Assembly (NCBI GenBank): GCA_030427885.1
Contig: JAUICM010000008.1
Coordinates: forward strand, 62,001-126,000
From: Rhodothermia bacterium
Lineage (GTDB): Bacteria > Bacteroidota > Rhodothermia > Balneolales > Balneolaceae
DNA: 64,000 nt
Direction of reading: 5' to 3'
Part shown: piece after piece, positions 51,603-60,378 of the stretch
How the letters are laid out: the number at the start of each line of letters is the position of its first letter
Numbering within the stretch: position 1 is the stretch's first letter
Position numbers and translations under genes: made by a program
The notes under the pieces: generated by a model
The model's database searches: none
What the model was told of the DNA's origin: nothing
What the model saw: only the letters and a program-made list of their open reading frames with translations

Positions 51603-53924
51603 ATGAGCAATTACAAGCTGTTAACGGTTTGGTTACTGGTTGGTGCAACCTTCCTTGGTTGTGAACTCCCCGACAAACCAAATTTCAAAACATCACAGAA
51701 AGTAGAATCTCCATTACTATTCAACAAAACCTACCAGTTTATGGGTGATGGAAATGGAACAGAAGTATTGATAGATACTACCTCAGGTGACTTAGATTCA
51801 CTCTTTACAGTAGATGGCAATAACTTCATAACGATATCCAAAGAAGAGGAATTCGATTTTGGTGATCTTAATGACGCTATTCCTGCAATAAGTGCTACTG
51901 CAACAGATTTCAATTCACAAGTAGGTGAAATTCAACTTGGTAGTTTCTCTTCAGGTGCCGGATCTAATATTGGTGAAGCAAGTTTCACAGATCTTACTGG
52001 AATTCCTGACGGAACAGTAGGTTCAGGTGATCCTGTACCGGTCCAAACGATCAGCCCTGAAGTAACAATAAACCTTGACACTGATTTCTTCAGAAGCGCA
52101 ACGTTCAAGAGTGGTTCCATGGACATAGTCCTTGAAAACAATCTTGGGTTCAATCTGGATAACATTAATCTGACTTTGATCTCAGACCCCGACGAAAATG
52201 TAGGTGGGGATGAAATCGATGTTGTTTCTGATGCTACAGGAAGTGTTAATGATGGAGATCGGGCAACCATATCGCTACCATTCAACAATGGTGATCAACT
52301 AGCCAACCCGAATGTAAGGGTATCAATCAGCTGGACAGGTGGAACTCAAAACTTCCAGCGTACACCTGTTTCATTGGTCGTTGTTTCTGCCGATGGTAAC
52401 AACCTGTTAGCATCTCAGGTTCAGGCTGCGGTAGAAGGTCAGGATTTCTCTTCAAGTAGCACTACTACCATTGATGCAACGGAGTTTCAGTTTTCAGACC
52501 CCTCTCACTATGTAGAACTGGAATCAGGTACAATTGATATAGCCTCTATTACTAATGAGCTGGATATGGACATTGATTCGCTGATCATTTCATTCCCTGG
52601 CATTCGTAGAGCTCCATATCGCGAGCAAGATTCACTCCGAATCAGATATTTGATAGAGGGGGGAGTTGATGGAAGGATCCTGAGAAATACCGGGGCAGAT
52701 GCAAAACAACGCGATCTTGCCGGTTTCAGGATCTTTGCTATGAATAATGAGATCAATTATAACATTTATGCGGTTACTGAGAATTCTAAATTATCACCTC
52801 CAAGTGATCAGATCAGAGTGATCAATGAAGCGCATGAGATCAGTTCCAGCGTTCAGATAAATAACCTGATTATTGCTGAAGCTTTTGGAGAGATTCAGCC
52901 TCAAACCACTTTACTGGGAGATAATGATCCATCAAATGATGGAGCTACTGAATCGGTTGATCTCTATAATGAAACCGAGGTGTCCTTAACCGAGATAGAT
53001 GGGTTAAGTGATTTCTCTTCTCAGATTGAAGGCCTTGAGTTTACACAATCCACCATGAGTATCAGATATTCTACCACGATAGGAGTTCCCACAACGATCT
53101 ACGCTGCAATTCTTGGGGTAGATGGTGATGGAGAAGAGATATACCTGAAAGGTGATACCGGTACTGAGCGTGAAGTAGTATCTGGTGATATTACAGGCAT
53201 TTTGTCAAATGGTGTTGATCTGGGAGTTAATTCACCAGAAGAACTCGTTAAGTTTGAAATTACACCGAGTCCTGATGGCAGCTCAGTGGATGGGGTAATA
53301 GAATTCACTAGTGATAATACCAATGTGAATGAATTCCTGAACAATCTTCCGTCAGAGATCCGATTCGTAGGTAAGGCAATCGTTAATGAAGATGCTACCG
53401 AAGCGACGGTTAAAACACCGCTTGAATTCGATCCTACTTTTGGTATCGACATACCATTAGCATTTCAAACAGAATCAGCTGCAACATTTACTGATACAGT
53501 AGAAGTGGATGCGTTTGCTGATATACCAAGTAGTGAGAACGGAGATGATACTGAAGTCACAAGTGGTGAACTTGTAATAAATTATTCGAATGGTTTGCCG
53601 ATCGGCTTTGGATTAACCATGGCATTCGTGGATGAAAACAGCGATACCGTAACAGTGTTGCCTGCTCCGGGAGACCCTGAATATGATATACCAGGTTCCA
53701 GTGTGCTGCTTAGCGGGGTATCAGATCGTGATAATCCAAGTGCTGGAAACCTGACAATCGCTTTCACCGAGGAGCAACTAAAAGAATTGTATAAAGTTAC
53801 TTCAGTTATTGTATCCGCTTATATGAGATCAACCGATAACTCAGAAGTTATACTGAGGACCGACGATACGATCACACTAAGTGTGGGAGCTAAACTCCAG
53901 ATAGAAACACTTATTAATAATTAA
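51603..53924 (+). CDS. Large secreted beta-rich lipoprotein, unknown function
   Basis: A 773-residue lipoprotein. The signal is LLTVWLLVGATFLGC with lipobox FLGC (Cys20). The body is acidic, Ser/Thr/Asp-rich and almost entirely beta. Several segments repeat the theme of T-D-F...-S-G-x-M/L-x-I...N-L/I: for example SATFKSGSMDIVLENNLGF, HYVELESGTIDIASITNELDMDID and EVTSGELVINYSNGLPIGFG, suggesting 3-4 related beta domains. I recognise no family. An outer-membrane protein gene follows 12 bp later with a strong Shine-Dalgarno sequence, so the pair may form a surface complex. Confidence 0.75.
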   Translation: MSNYKLLTVWLLVGATFLGCELPDKPNFKTSQKVESPLLFNKTYQFMGDGNGTEVLIDTTSGDLDSLFTVDGNNFITISKEEEFDFGDLNDAIPAISATATDFNSQVGEIQLGSFSSGAGSNIGEASFTDLTGIPDGTVGSGDPVPVQTISPEVTINLDTDFFRSATFKSGSMDIVLENNLGFNLDNINLTLISDPDENVGGDEIDVVSDATGSVNDGDRATISLPFNNGDQLANPNVRVSISWTGGTQNFQRTPVSLVVVSADGNNLLASQVQAAVEGQDFSSSSTTTIDATEFQFSDPSHYVELESGTIDIASITNELDMDIDSLIISFPGIRRAPYREQDSLRIRYLIEGGVDGRILRNTGADAKQRDLAGFRIFAMNNEINYNIYAVTENSKLSPPSDQIRVINEAHEISSSVQINNLIIAEAFGEIQPQTTLLGDNDPSNDGATESVDLYNETEVSLTEIDGLSDFSSQIEGLEFTQSTMSIRYSTTIGVPTTIYAAILGVDGDGEEIYLKGDTGTEREVVSGDITGILSNGVDLGVNSPEELVKFEITPSPDGSSVDGVIEFTSDNTNVNEFLNNLPSEIRFVGKAIVNEDATEATVKTPLEFDPTFGIDIPLAFQTESAATFTDTVEVDAFADIPSSENGDDTEVTSGELVINYSNGLPIGFGLTMAFVDENSDTVTVLPAPGDPEYDIPGSSVLLSGVSDRDNPSAGNLTIAFTEEQLKELYKVTSVIVSAYMRSTDNSEVILRTDDTITLSVGAKLQIETLINN

Positions 53925-53936
53925 GGGGGCAGATCA

Positions 53937-55448
53937 ATGAAAACACTAAGAATACTTTTTACTATTTGTTTTGGACTTGTATCTGCTTCAGTAATGGCGC
54001 AGAGCAGACATTATAACTCAGCTACTCTAGGTATGGGTGCCGGAGGAACTGCTTTTGCTGATGGCTATCATGCTAATTTCATCAACCCGGCCAATCTTAT
54101 GGTGAATAACACCGGAAGAAAGCCCCGCACCAGCATTGGCCTGGCAGGCGGACTTGGTTTCAGGGTAGGTGGGGATTTTCTGAATCTTTCCGTTTACAAC
54201 GAATACCTTACCAAAGGTTTAACTATTGACGGTACTGTACGGGAAAATATGTTGAATGACTGGTTTGGAACCAATCAACAGAATTCCCGGGAAATGAGTA
54301 CTTCTCTTGGAGTAATACCTTTGGGTTTTTCTACCCGTGGTGATAAAATGGCTTTTAGTTTAGCTACAAGAGTCAGGGTTACCGAAGATCTGGAAGTTAA
54401 TAAGGGGCTCATGGAGCTGGTGTTCTATGGACTCGACTCAGATCAATTTTCTGGTGGAGTACCGGTAAATTTTAGTTCCAACACAGTGTCATTTGCTGAG
54501 GTCTCTCTTGGATTTGCGATGGAACTGCCACTTCCTATAACAGGATTAGTTGAAGCTATTCCTTTCGTTAACGGTATGAAGGTTTATGCCGGTGTTGCTC
54601 CTAAATATCTGGTTGGTTTACAAACTGCAAGGCTGGATTTTAATTCTACACTTACTGTAGATCCTATTACACAGGCGAATCCATCTATATCTCACCAATT
54701 TGATTACTCTCTGTATTCATTCGGAACACTTTCCGAGCAATTGTCAGCATATGCTGATGCAAAAGCATTAAATCCCGATGCCAGCTTCGATGACTATGTT
54801 GATTACACCGGTGATGATGTAGGATCAGTGGGTTCCGGATTTGGACTTGATATGGGGGTTACTGCAGAACTAGATGTTTCTTTACCAGCACTTGGTTTCC
54901 TGGGTAATAAACAGGTATTAAGACTTGGAATGTCTGTAACCGATCTTGGAAGTGTTAATTATAACAAAACTCCAAGCCGGGTATTTGCATCTGATACTTT
55001 CGTCTTTGACGGAGATATCGGAAACCAGAAATTTGGAGACTATTTCGATAATCTGTCAGATAGTTTACAGAATGATGTATATGGTAACTTCACCGCCCAG
55101 GAAGTAAGTGCAACCAAGCACAAACTGCCAGGAATGTATAATTTCGGAGCAGCATTATCGCTGGGTAAACTTACAGCTACTCTTGATTATGGATTTGGAT
55201 TTAATAATAACGGAACCAATTCTAAGAAAAGCTCAGTAAGCACCGGACTTGAATATCGCCTTCTGAACTTTATTCCAATAAGGGTAGGATACAGAGTTGG
55301 TGGATATTCTTCAGCATCTTACTCTGCAGGATTTGGTCTCGATTTCAGATTCTTTGAGTTTACTTTTGCTGCAGCTCAGGTTGCCAACTCTACCAGTAAT
55401 GGTACTTCAGCAACAGTAGCCTGGAGTGGATTGGTTATCAGATTCTGA
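53937..55448 (+). CDS. Outer-membrane protein of the DUF5723-like type
   Basis: A 503-residue exported protein (signal 1-21, ASVMAQ). After the cleavage site, LGMGAGGTAFADGYHANFINPANLM near 32-56 resembles DUF5723/PorV-like barrel openings in Bacteroidota, where the HANFxNPAN segment is frequent. The rest is amphipathic beta with aromatic ends and a final strand LVIRF, ending in Phe as outer-membrane barrels do. AAGGGGG lies 7 nt before the ATG, one of the better ribosome-binding sites in the window. It is coupled to the upstream lipoprotein and ends at a strong terminator. Confidence 0.78.
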   Translation: MKTLRILFTICFGLVSASVMAQSRHYNSATLGMGAGGTAFADGYHANFINPANLMVNNTGRKPRTSIGLAGGLGFRVGGDFLNLSVYNEYLTKGLTIDGTVRENMLNDWFGTNQQNSREMSTSLGVIPLGFSTRGDKMAFSLATRVRVTEDLEVNKGLMELVFYGLDSDQFSGGVPVNFSSNTVSFAEVSLGFAMELPLPITGLVEAIPFVNGMKVYAGVAPKYLVGLQTARLDFNSTLTVDPITQANPSISHQFDYSLYSFGTLSEQLSAYADAKALNPDASFDDYVDYTGDDVGSVGSGFGLDMGVTAELDVSLPALGFLGNKQVLRLGMSVTDLGSVNYNKTPSRVFASDTFVFDGDIGNQKFGDYFDNLSDSLQNDVYGNFTAQEVSATKHKLPGMYNFGAALSLGKLTATLDYGFGFNNNGTNSKKSSVSTGLEYRLLNFIPIRVGYRVGGYSSASYSAGFGLDFRFFEFTFAAAQVANSTSNGTSATVAWSGLVIRF

Positions 55449-55472
55449 TAACTGAGCCAGTTACGACTTTCG

Positions 55473-55504
55473 AAAGCCTGCTATTAGATTAGCAGGCTTT
55501 TTTT
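55473..55504 (+). terminator. Intrinsic terminator after the outer-membrane protein gene
   Basis: A perfect 11-bp stem AAAGCCTGCTA / TAGCAGGCTTT (loop TTAGAT) ending in seven T residues. It separates this gene from the convergent FAD oxidoreductase. Confidence 0.93.
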
Positions 55505-55506
55505 AT

Positions 55507-56595
55507 TTAATTGAAACGGTGAATTGATAGGTCTTTTGGAACAGGGTCTTCTTTTATAATAAAGGATCTCATCAATCCGGAGAGGTACGCACTATAGAGT
55601 AATCCTTTTGAACCTAACCCTGCAAAAACATATAGTCCGGGTTGTTCCGGGTGTTCCCCCATGATCGGTTTACGATTGGGAGTGGAAGCACGCACACCGC
55701 TCCACTGTAATAATAAAGTGGCCGAGTTCACAAGATCAGGCAATACTGATCCAAGTCTTTTCCTCAGATAATCGAGTCCTTCTTGGTCAGGATCTTCATG
55801 CTGAAACTTATGTTCATAGGTACTACCGGCTACAAAATGATCGGAAGAAAGAGAACCAATGTATCCAAGTGCAGATACGGCATGCTCAAAAGGAAGAGCT
55901 GCATCAGTCTTGAATACGGCAAGCTGACCTTTTACCGGATATAGTGGAATATCTTTGAAATAAGATATTTGGGAAGAGTTAATACCGGCACAAACAACAA
56001 CTTTCTCAGCTTTGATAGTGGTATTGTCTTCAAGATTTACCTCCCAGTAGTCGTTATTCTTTCGGAGCTTATATTCTTTCCCTGTTATAAACGGAGTTCC
56101 ATCAGTCTGGAGCTGGTCTGAAAAGGATTTCAGGTACGTGCCAATATCAACGGTTAGACCAATAGGTAGCCAAACTCCGCCACCCGTACATTCAATACCC
56201 GGATGAAATTCTGTAACAGATTCTTCATCCATCCATTCACACCATCCTTTCGGCCATTGTGTGGAATCGAAGTTTTCTTTCATTTTAGAAGCGATCTTTT
56301 CATCCAGAGCAGGGCGGATTACTCCTGATTTTTTGTAGAATTGTACAGGGGCTTTTTCCTGAACCCTCTCAAGGTTTTCCAGCACAGCATCATAACATTC
56401 CTTTGATCTCCAGCCCAGCGTTGCGTAACGGCCTGTAGCAGGATTAACAAGTCCAACAGGGGTTCCTGAGGCCCCACCAGCAACCCCGTTTGGATCAACT
56501 ACTGAAACGTAAAGTCCGCCCTTGGATAATTCATAGGCGAGCGACACTCCTGCAAGCCCGGCTCCAAGAATGCAAATATCGAAAGACTTGTTCAC
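55507..56595 (-). CDS. FAD-dependent oxidoreductase (DAO family)
   Basis: A 362-residue glycine/D-amino-acid-oxidase-like flavoprotein. GTG start at 56595. The dinucleotide motif GAGLAG is at 11-16 with the acidic residue at strand 2 (SVVDPNG). VVCAGINSSQI and the C-terminal GLGSKGLLYSAYLSG FAD block are normal; the middle resembles MnmC-type C-domains or amine oxidases. It sits directly behind pncA (no spacer) in the pncB-pncA unit. Whether it deals with an NAD-pathway intermediate (for example an L-aspartate oxidase-like step) is not shown. Confidence 0.82.
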   Translation of the reverse strand: MNKSFDICILGAGLAGVSLAYELSKGGLYVSVVDPNGVAGGASGTPVGLVNPATGRYATLGWRSKECYDAVLENLERVQEKAPVQFYKKSGVIRPALDEKIASKMKENFDSTQWPKGWCEWMDEESVTEFHPGIECTGGGVWLPIGLTVDIGTYLKSFSDQLQTDGTPFITGKEYKLRKNNDYWEVNLEDNTTIKAEKVVVCAGINSSQISYFKDIPLYPVKGQLAVFKTDAALPFEHAVSALGYIGSLSSDHFVAGSTYEHKFQHEDPDQEGLDYLRKRLGSVLPDLVNSATLLLQWSGVRASTPNRKPIMGEHPEQPGLYVFAGLGSKGLLYSAYLSGLMRSFIIKEDPVPKDLSIHRFN

Positions 56596-57219
56596 TTAGA
56601 GATACTCCTTAAGCTCAGCGGAAGTAATGAATTTAACCCCGGCATTTTTCATCTCCTGCATAGCAAATTCAACGGAGTTATTGAGGTTGATACCACGAAC
56701 AGCATCCGTAATCAAATAGGTTTCGAATTCGTGATTAATGGCGTCCAGAGCTGACCATTTTACACAGAAATCAGTTGCAAGTCCGGTAAGAAATAATCTG
56801 CTTATTCCAACAGATCTAAGAAAACCGTGTAACCCGGTACTTGTTTTCCGGTCGTTTTCAGTGAATGCAGAATAGGAGTCTATATTTCTGCGGAATCCCT
56901 TTCGAACTATCAGGGTACTTTTGGTTGTATCAAGATCCGGATGAAACTCAGCACCTTTGGAATTCTGAACACAATGATCAGGCCATAAAACCTGTTCTCC
57001 GTAATTCATATCAATAGTTTCATATGCTTGCTTACCAACATGGTTTGAGGCGAATGAGAGATGGTCTGAGGGGTGCCAGTCCTGAGTCTGAACCACATAC
57101 TCAAACAGCGAAAGTAATGCATTGATTGGCTTTATAATCTGATCACCTTCAGGTACAGCAAGTTTACCACCGGGGCAAAAATCGTTCTGAACATCAATTA
57201 TTAATAAAGCAGCATCCAT
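56596..57219 (-). CDS. pncA: Nicotinamidase
   Basis: Hydrolyses nicotinamide to nicotinate. The 207-residue isochorismatase-fold protein has the triad Asp9 (IIDVQNDF), Lys107 (IVRKGF) and Cys152 (ATDFCVKW). Metal ligands are in QDWHPSDH (Asp47, His49) and WPDHC (His82). The start ATG lies 1 bp after the pncB stop, and the next gene follows with no gap. Together with pncB this is the Preiss-Handler salvage route. Confidence 0.95.
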   Translation of the reverse strand: MDAALLIIDVQNDFCPGGKLAVPEGDQIIKPINALLSLFEYVVQTQDWHPSDHLSFASNHVGKQAYETIDMNYGEQVLWPDHCVQNSKGAEFHPDLDTTKSTLIVRKGFRRNIDSYSAFTENDRKTSTGLHGFLRSVGISRLFLTGLATDFCVKWSALDAINHEFETYLITDAVRGINLNNSVEFAMQEMKNAGVKFITSAELKEYL

Positions 57220-57220
57220 A

Positions 57221-58621
57221 TCAGTTTTTTCCGTTTACCAGTGTATCTCTTAAGGTTCTTAATTTTGAGCTAATTCCCACTTTATAAACATGAGGGTTAT
57301 CAAAGCGTTTGTGTTCGGGATTCAGTTTTTCCAGTTGATTCCGGGCATATTTGGCGCTCTCTGCAGCGCTGGGTAGTTCAATAGATAATTGACCTTTTTT
57401 AACTACCAACTGTATCAGTTCAACAAATTTCATACCTGTAACGTTTGTGGCTTTTCCTGGGAGGTAGGGGTGGTGAATGCTTTCGATCTCAGGCTCATCC
57501 AATAATGAGATGCCATCACAATTGAAAGTGCCATCAGCATTAAAAAAGCGAAGGATTTTTTTAGATCCGGGTAAGGTCACTTTTTCAACATTCTCAGAAA
57601 TTTTCAAGGTTGGCCGACCATTTACAGAACTGAGTTTATAAACACCGTCAAGAGCGGGATTATCATACGCAGTGACTAATTTAGTACCAACGCCATAAAG
57701 ATCGATAGGCGCTCCCTGTTCATTTAAACTCTTTATCAGGTGCTCATCCAGTTGATTGGAGACCGCTATCTTAACATAATTCAATCCGGCAGCATCAAGT
57801 TGTTTGCGGGCTTTTTTGGAAAAGTAGGCAAGGTCACCGCTGTCGAGACGAACAGCAACCATTTTATGTCCGGCCTTTTCCAACTCTTTTCCAACAGTAA
57901 TGGCATTCGGAATACCACTTTCAAGAGTGTTATAGGTATCAACCAGAAGCACACAGGAATCTGGGTAGAACTCAGCGTATTTACGGAATGCAGATAATTC
58001 ATCTTCAAAAGACTGTATCCAGGAATGGGCCATTGTACCGCTCACATTCAGTCCGTATTCAAGCCCGGCGTACACATTGGAAGTTCCATTCAGTCCACCG
58101 ATCACAGCGGCTTTACTGGCCTGGATTCCCCCAAACCCCTGAGAACGTCTCAGACCGAAATCAAGCACAAGCCTTTCACCGGCAACCTGTCTTATTCTTG
58201 ATGATTTTGTTGCGATCAGAGATTCAAAGTTTAGGATGTTTAAAAGCAGGGTTTCAATGATCTGTGTTTCTATTATTGAGCCCTCTACACGAACAATGGG
58301 CTCGTTTGGGAAAATAACTTCACCTTCTTTGGCTGAATAAATGTTCCCTTCGAACCTGAATTCTCTGAGATATTCAACAAAACCTGAATCAAATCCCTTA
58401 TTGATCAGGAATTCAAGTTCTTCCTCTTTGAAATGGTAGTTTTCGAGGTTCTCAAGGAAGTCTGTTATACCAGCAAAAAGTACAAAACCCCCGTTAAAAG
58501 GACACTTACGGAAGAAATAGTCGAAGGTGGCTTGTTCGTTCTGGCGACCACTCAGAAAATACCCCTGAGCCATGGTCAGTTCATAGAAGTCGGTATAAAA
58601 GGCCGGATGGGTAAGGAGCAT
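57221..58621 (-). CDS. pncB: Nicotinate phosphoribosyltransferase
   Basis: Converts nicotinate and PRPP to nicotinate mononucleotide. The 466 residues begin with TDFYELTMAQGYF, the family signature. GLRRSQGFGGIQASKAAVIGG, GTMAHSWIQSF (phosphorylated-His region), LLVDTYNTLESGI and VAVRLDSGDLAYFSKKAR follow, all NAPRTase blocks. A terminator stem ends only 22 bp upstream of the start, so its promoter must overlap or lie beyond that hairpin. pncA follows by 1 bp. Confidence 0.96.
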   Translation of the reverse strand: MLLTHPAFYTDFYELTMAQGYFLSGRQNEQATFDYFFRKCPFNGGFVLFAGITDFLENLENYHFKEEELEFLINKGFDSGFVEYLREFRFEGNIYSAKEGEVIFPNEPIVRVEGSIIETQIIETLLLNILNFESLIATKSSRIRQVAGERLVLDFGLRRSQGFGGIQASKAAVIGGLNGTSNVYAGLEYGLNVSGTMAHSWIQSFEDELSAFRKYAEFYPDSCVLLVDTYNTLESGIPNAITVGKELEKAGHKMVAVRLDSGDLAYFSKKARKQLDAAGLNYVKIAVSNQLDEHLIKSLNEQGAPIDLYGVGTKLVTAYDNPALDGVYKLSSVNGRPTLKISENVEKVTLPGSKKILRFFNADGTFNCDGISLLDEPEIESIHHPYLPGKATNVTGMKFVELIQLVVKKGQLSIELPSAAESAKYARNQLEKLNPEHKRFDNPHVYKVGISSKLRTLRDTLVNGKN

Positions 58622-58642
58622 AGTTTATTTATTTCCTGAAAA

Positions 58643-58675
58643 TAAAAAAGGCTTTCCGAAAAGAGAAAGCCTTTT
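58643..58675 (-). terminator. Intrinsic terminator of the LpoB gene unit
   Basis: Stem AAAAGGCTTTC / GAAAGCCTTTT (perfect 11 bp, 8-nt loop) followed on the minus strand by TTTTTTATTTT. It closes the COG3014-LPP20-LpoB transcript. Confidence 0.9.
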
Positions 58676-58693
58676 AAAAGAGTTAGATAATGA

Positions 58694-59299
58694 TCATCCG
58701 CGTAGTTTACTGCGTTCTATAAGTTTTTTGATCTTTTTATTTCCGATCCAGGCTTTTTGATTGGTTTCCACATTGATCAGTTCAAGATTAATACTATAGG
58801 AAATAGCGACCAGTTTGCCACTTACAGATTCATCAACAATTGAACTAATGTTACCGATCATGATGAAATCAGCACCTATTTCTTTAGCGAGGGCAGCGGC
58901 AGTTTCATAAGAAGCAAAACTCTGTTGATCCTGGCGCTCGGCACGGATCTGTTTCCGTTCTTCACTGTCTGCAACAACACTAACTTCACCGGAATTAACA
59001 AAAGCGCGCTCCATTTCTTTTGTGAACACATCGGTATCGATGTGCTCCATAGTTTCATTCCTGATACGACCAACCACTGCTACAGGTGGCTTGTCGTGCT
59101 GGTTTTTAAATCTGGCCAGCCAAACATTTGAAAGTGCGTCTGCGATCATATCCTCAGCCACTAATCTGGCATCCGTATCATTCCACCTGCCGGAGAGGTC
59201 GGTTTGAGTATCCGAGGCTACCCTTGAGACTGTTTGTGAAGGTCCGCATGCAGTAAAAACAGCGGCGATAAGAATCATAATTATACCTGAATGTCTCAT
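58694..59299 (-). CDS. Penicillin-binding-protein activator LpoB-like lipoprotein
   Basis: A 201-residue lipoprotein (signal ends FTAC, Cys18). DLSGRWNDTDARLVAEDMI near 35-53, PPVAVVGRIRNETMEHIDTDVF, RAFVNSGEVSVV and GADFIMIGNISSIVDES are the LpoB/YcfM fold. In E. coli LpoB activates PBP1b from the outer membrane; distant homologues in other phyla occur with LPP20 and COG3014 proteins, as here. It ends the trio and is followed by a terminator. The role in peptidoglycan synthesis is inferred. Confidence 0.87.
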   Translation of the reverse strand: MRHSGIIMILIAAVFTACGPSQTVSRVASDTQTDLSGRWNDTDARLVAEDMIADALSNVWLARFKNQHDKPPVAVVGRIRNETMEHIDTDVFTKEMERAFVNSGEVSVVADSEERKQIRAERQDQQSFASYETAAALAKEIGADFIMIGNISSIVDESVSGKLVAISYSINLELINVETNQKAWIGNKKIKKLIERSKLRG

Positions 59300-59311
59300 G
59301 TCATTTCCCGT

Positions 59312-60367
59312 TTAATTTTGTGCTAATAATTGTTGTTGTAAAAATTTTCTGAAATCAGTTTCAATTGCCTTTTTAGCTGAGAAGGCGGCTCTTTTCTTAG
59401 CATCGTCAAAGCTCAGAGCTCCATCACGACCATTTGCTGAAAATGTTTTAAAAGATCTGTTCGACTTGAGGTCTATCATCTCAATGATTAGTTCCCAATT
59501 TACGAATTCAGCATCATCACGATTGAGCTCAGCTTTCTGAGATCTGTAATCGACGTTTAACTTTATGATACTATTGTTTTCATCATCAGTAAAGCTAAAT
59601 CCTTCATTCTGAAATGTTTCAGTTATTGCTGAGTTAACAGTCTGGTTAGAATGGTTTGATGAAAGGTCGACCAAAGCAAGTTTTTTGGTATCATCAAACT
59701 TCTCCTGAATAGAAGCAACAGTCATCGCAGCACTTTTAGTATCGGCCATGCCAGAGTTAATAATGTTTAATTGCTGAGCAAGATTCTCATTTACTTTAGC
59801 GAGAACCAGAGCTTGTTTCAGGGTACTCAGATCTGAAAGTACATCTGAGCTTTCTTCGGTTCTGGAAAGCAGTTTTTCAACTTTGTCCTGATTGTTATCA
59901 ATTTCCTGAGTATAGATACTGCTCGACTCCATCCGGTCCATTCCTGCTAACGCATAATAAGTGCCATTTCCGCCAACTTCTGATTTAAGAATCTCAGTGT
60001 TCATGAGTTCCTGATTGGTTCCGATCTTTACATTATTCAGCAACTGAGTGGTTCCTGAAGAATAAAGTTCATTATTGGCAGTAGAGGTTTGCGTGAATTC
60101 AGAGATCACTTCAGAAGTGCTTTTTATCTCAGATCTGAAAATTGCAGAAAGACTGGAGAAGGCATTTCTACGTGCTTCTTCAAATGTATTTCCTGAACCT
60201 ACTGCCATCAGGTATTTTGCTTCACTGAATTCATTACCAGGATATTCAACCCAATTCGGGATTGTATTGGAAGTGTTATTACCGGAAAGGTTTGAGGAAC
60301 TACTGCATCCAAAAGAGAGGAGCAGACTCATAATCCCGAAAGCATATATTTTTATAGTTGATCTCAT
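59312..60367 (-). CDS. LPP20-family lipoprotein
   Basis: A 351-residue lipoprotein (LLLSFGC, Cys21). The LPP20 domain starts near NWVEYPGNEFSEAKYLMAVGSG (38-59) and continues with TFEEARRNAFSSLSAIF, the usual repeated helix. A helical middle and a last beta domain (IIKLNVDYRSQKAEL, NWELIIEMIDLKSNRSFKTF) follow. It is 12 bp from LpoB and 11 bp from the COG3014 gene. The Helicobacter LPP20 is an outer-membrane antigen; the function here is unknown. Confidence 0.87.
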   Translation of the reverse strand: MRSTIKIYAFGIMSLLLSFGCSSSSNLSGNNTSNTIPNWVEYPGNEFSEAKYLMAVGSGNTFEEARRNAFSSLSAIFRSEIKSTSEVISEFTQTSTANNELYSSGTTQLLNNVKIGTNQELMNTEILKSEVGGNGTYYALAGMDRMESSSIYTQEIDNNQDKVEKLLSRTEESSDVLSDLSTLKQALVLAKVNENLAQQLNIINSGMADTKSAAMTVASIQEKFDDTKKLALVDLSSNHSNQTVNSAITETFQNEGFSFTDDENNSIIKLNVDYRSQKAELNRDDAEFVNWELIIEMIDLKSNRSFKTFSANGRDGALSFDDAKKRAAFSAKKAIETDFRKFLQQQLLAQN

Positions 60368-60378
60368 AGATGTAAATA

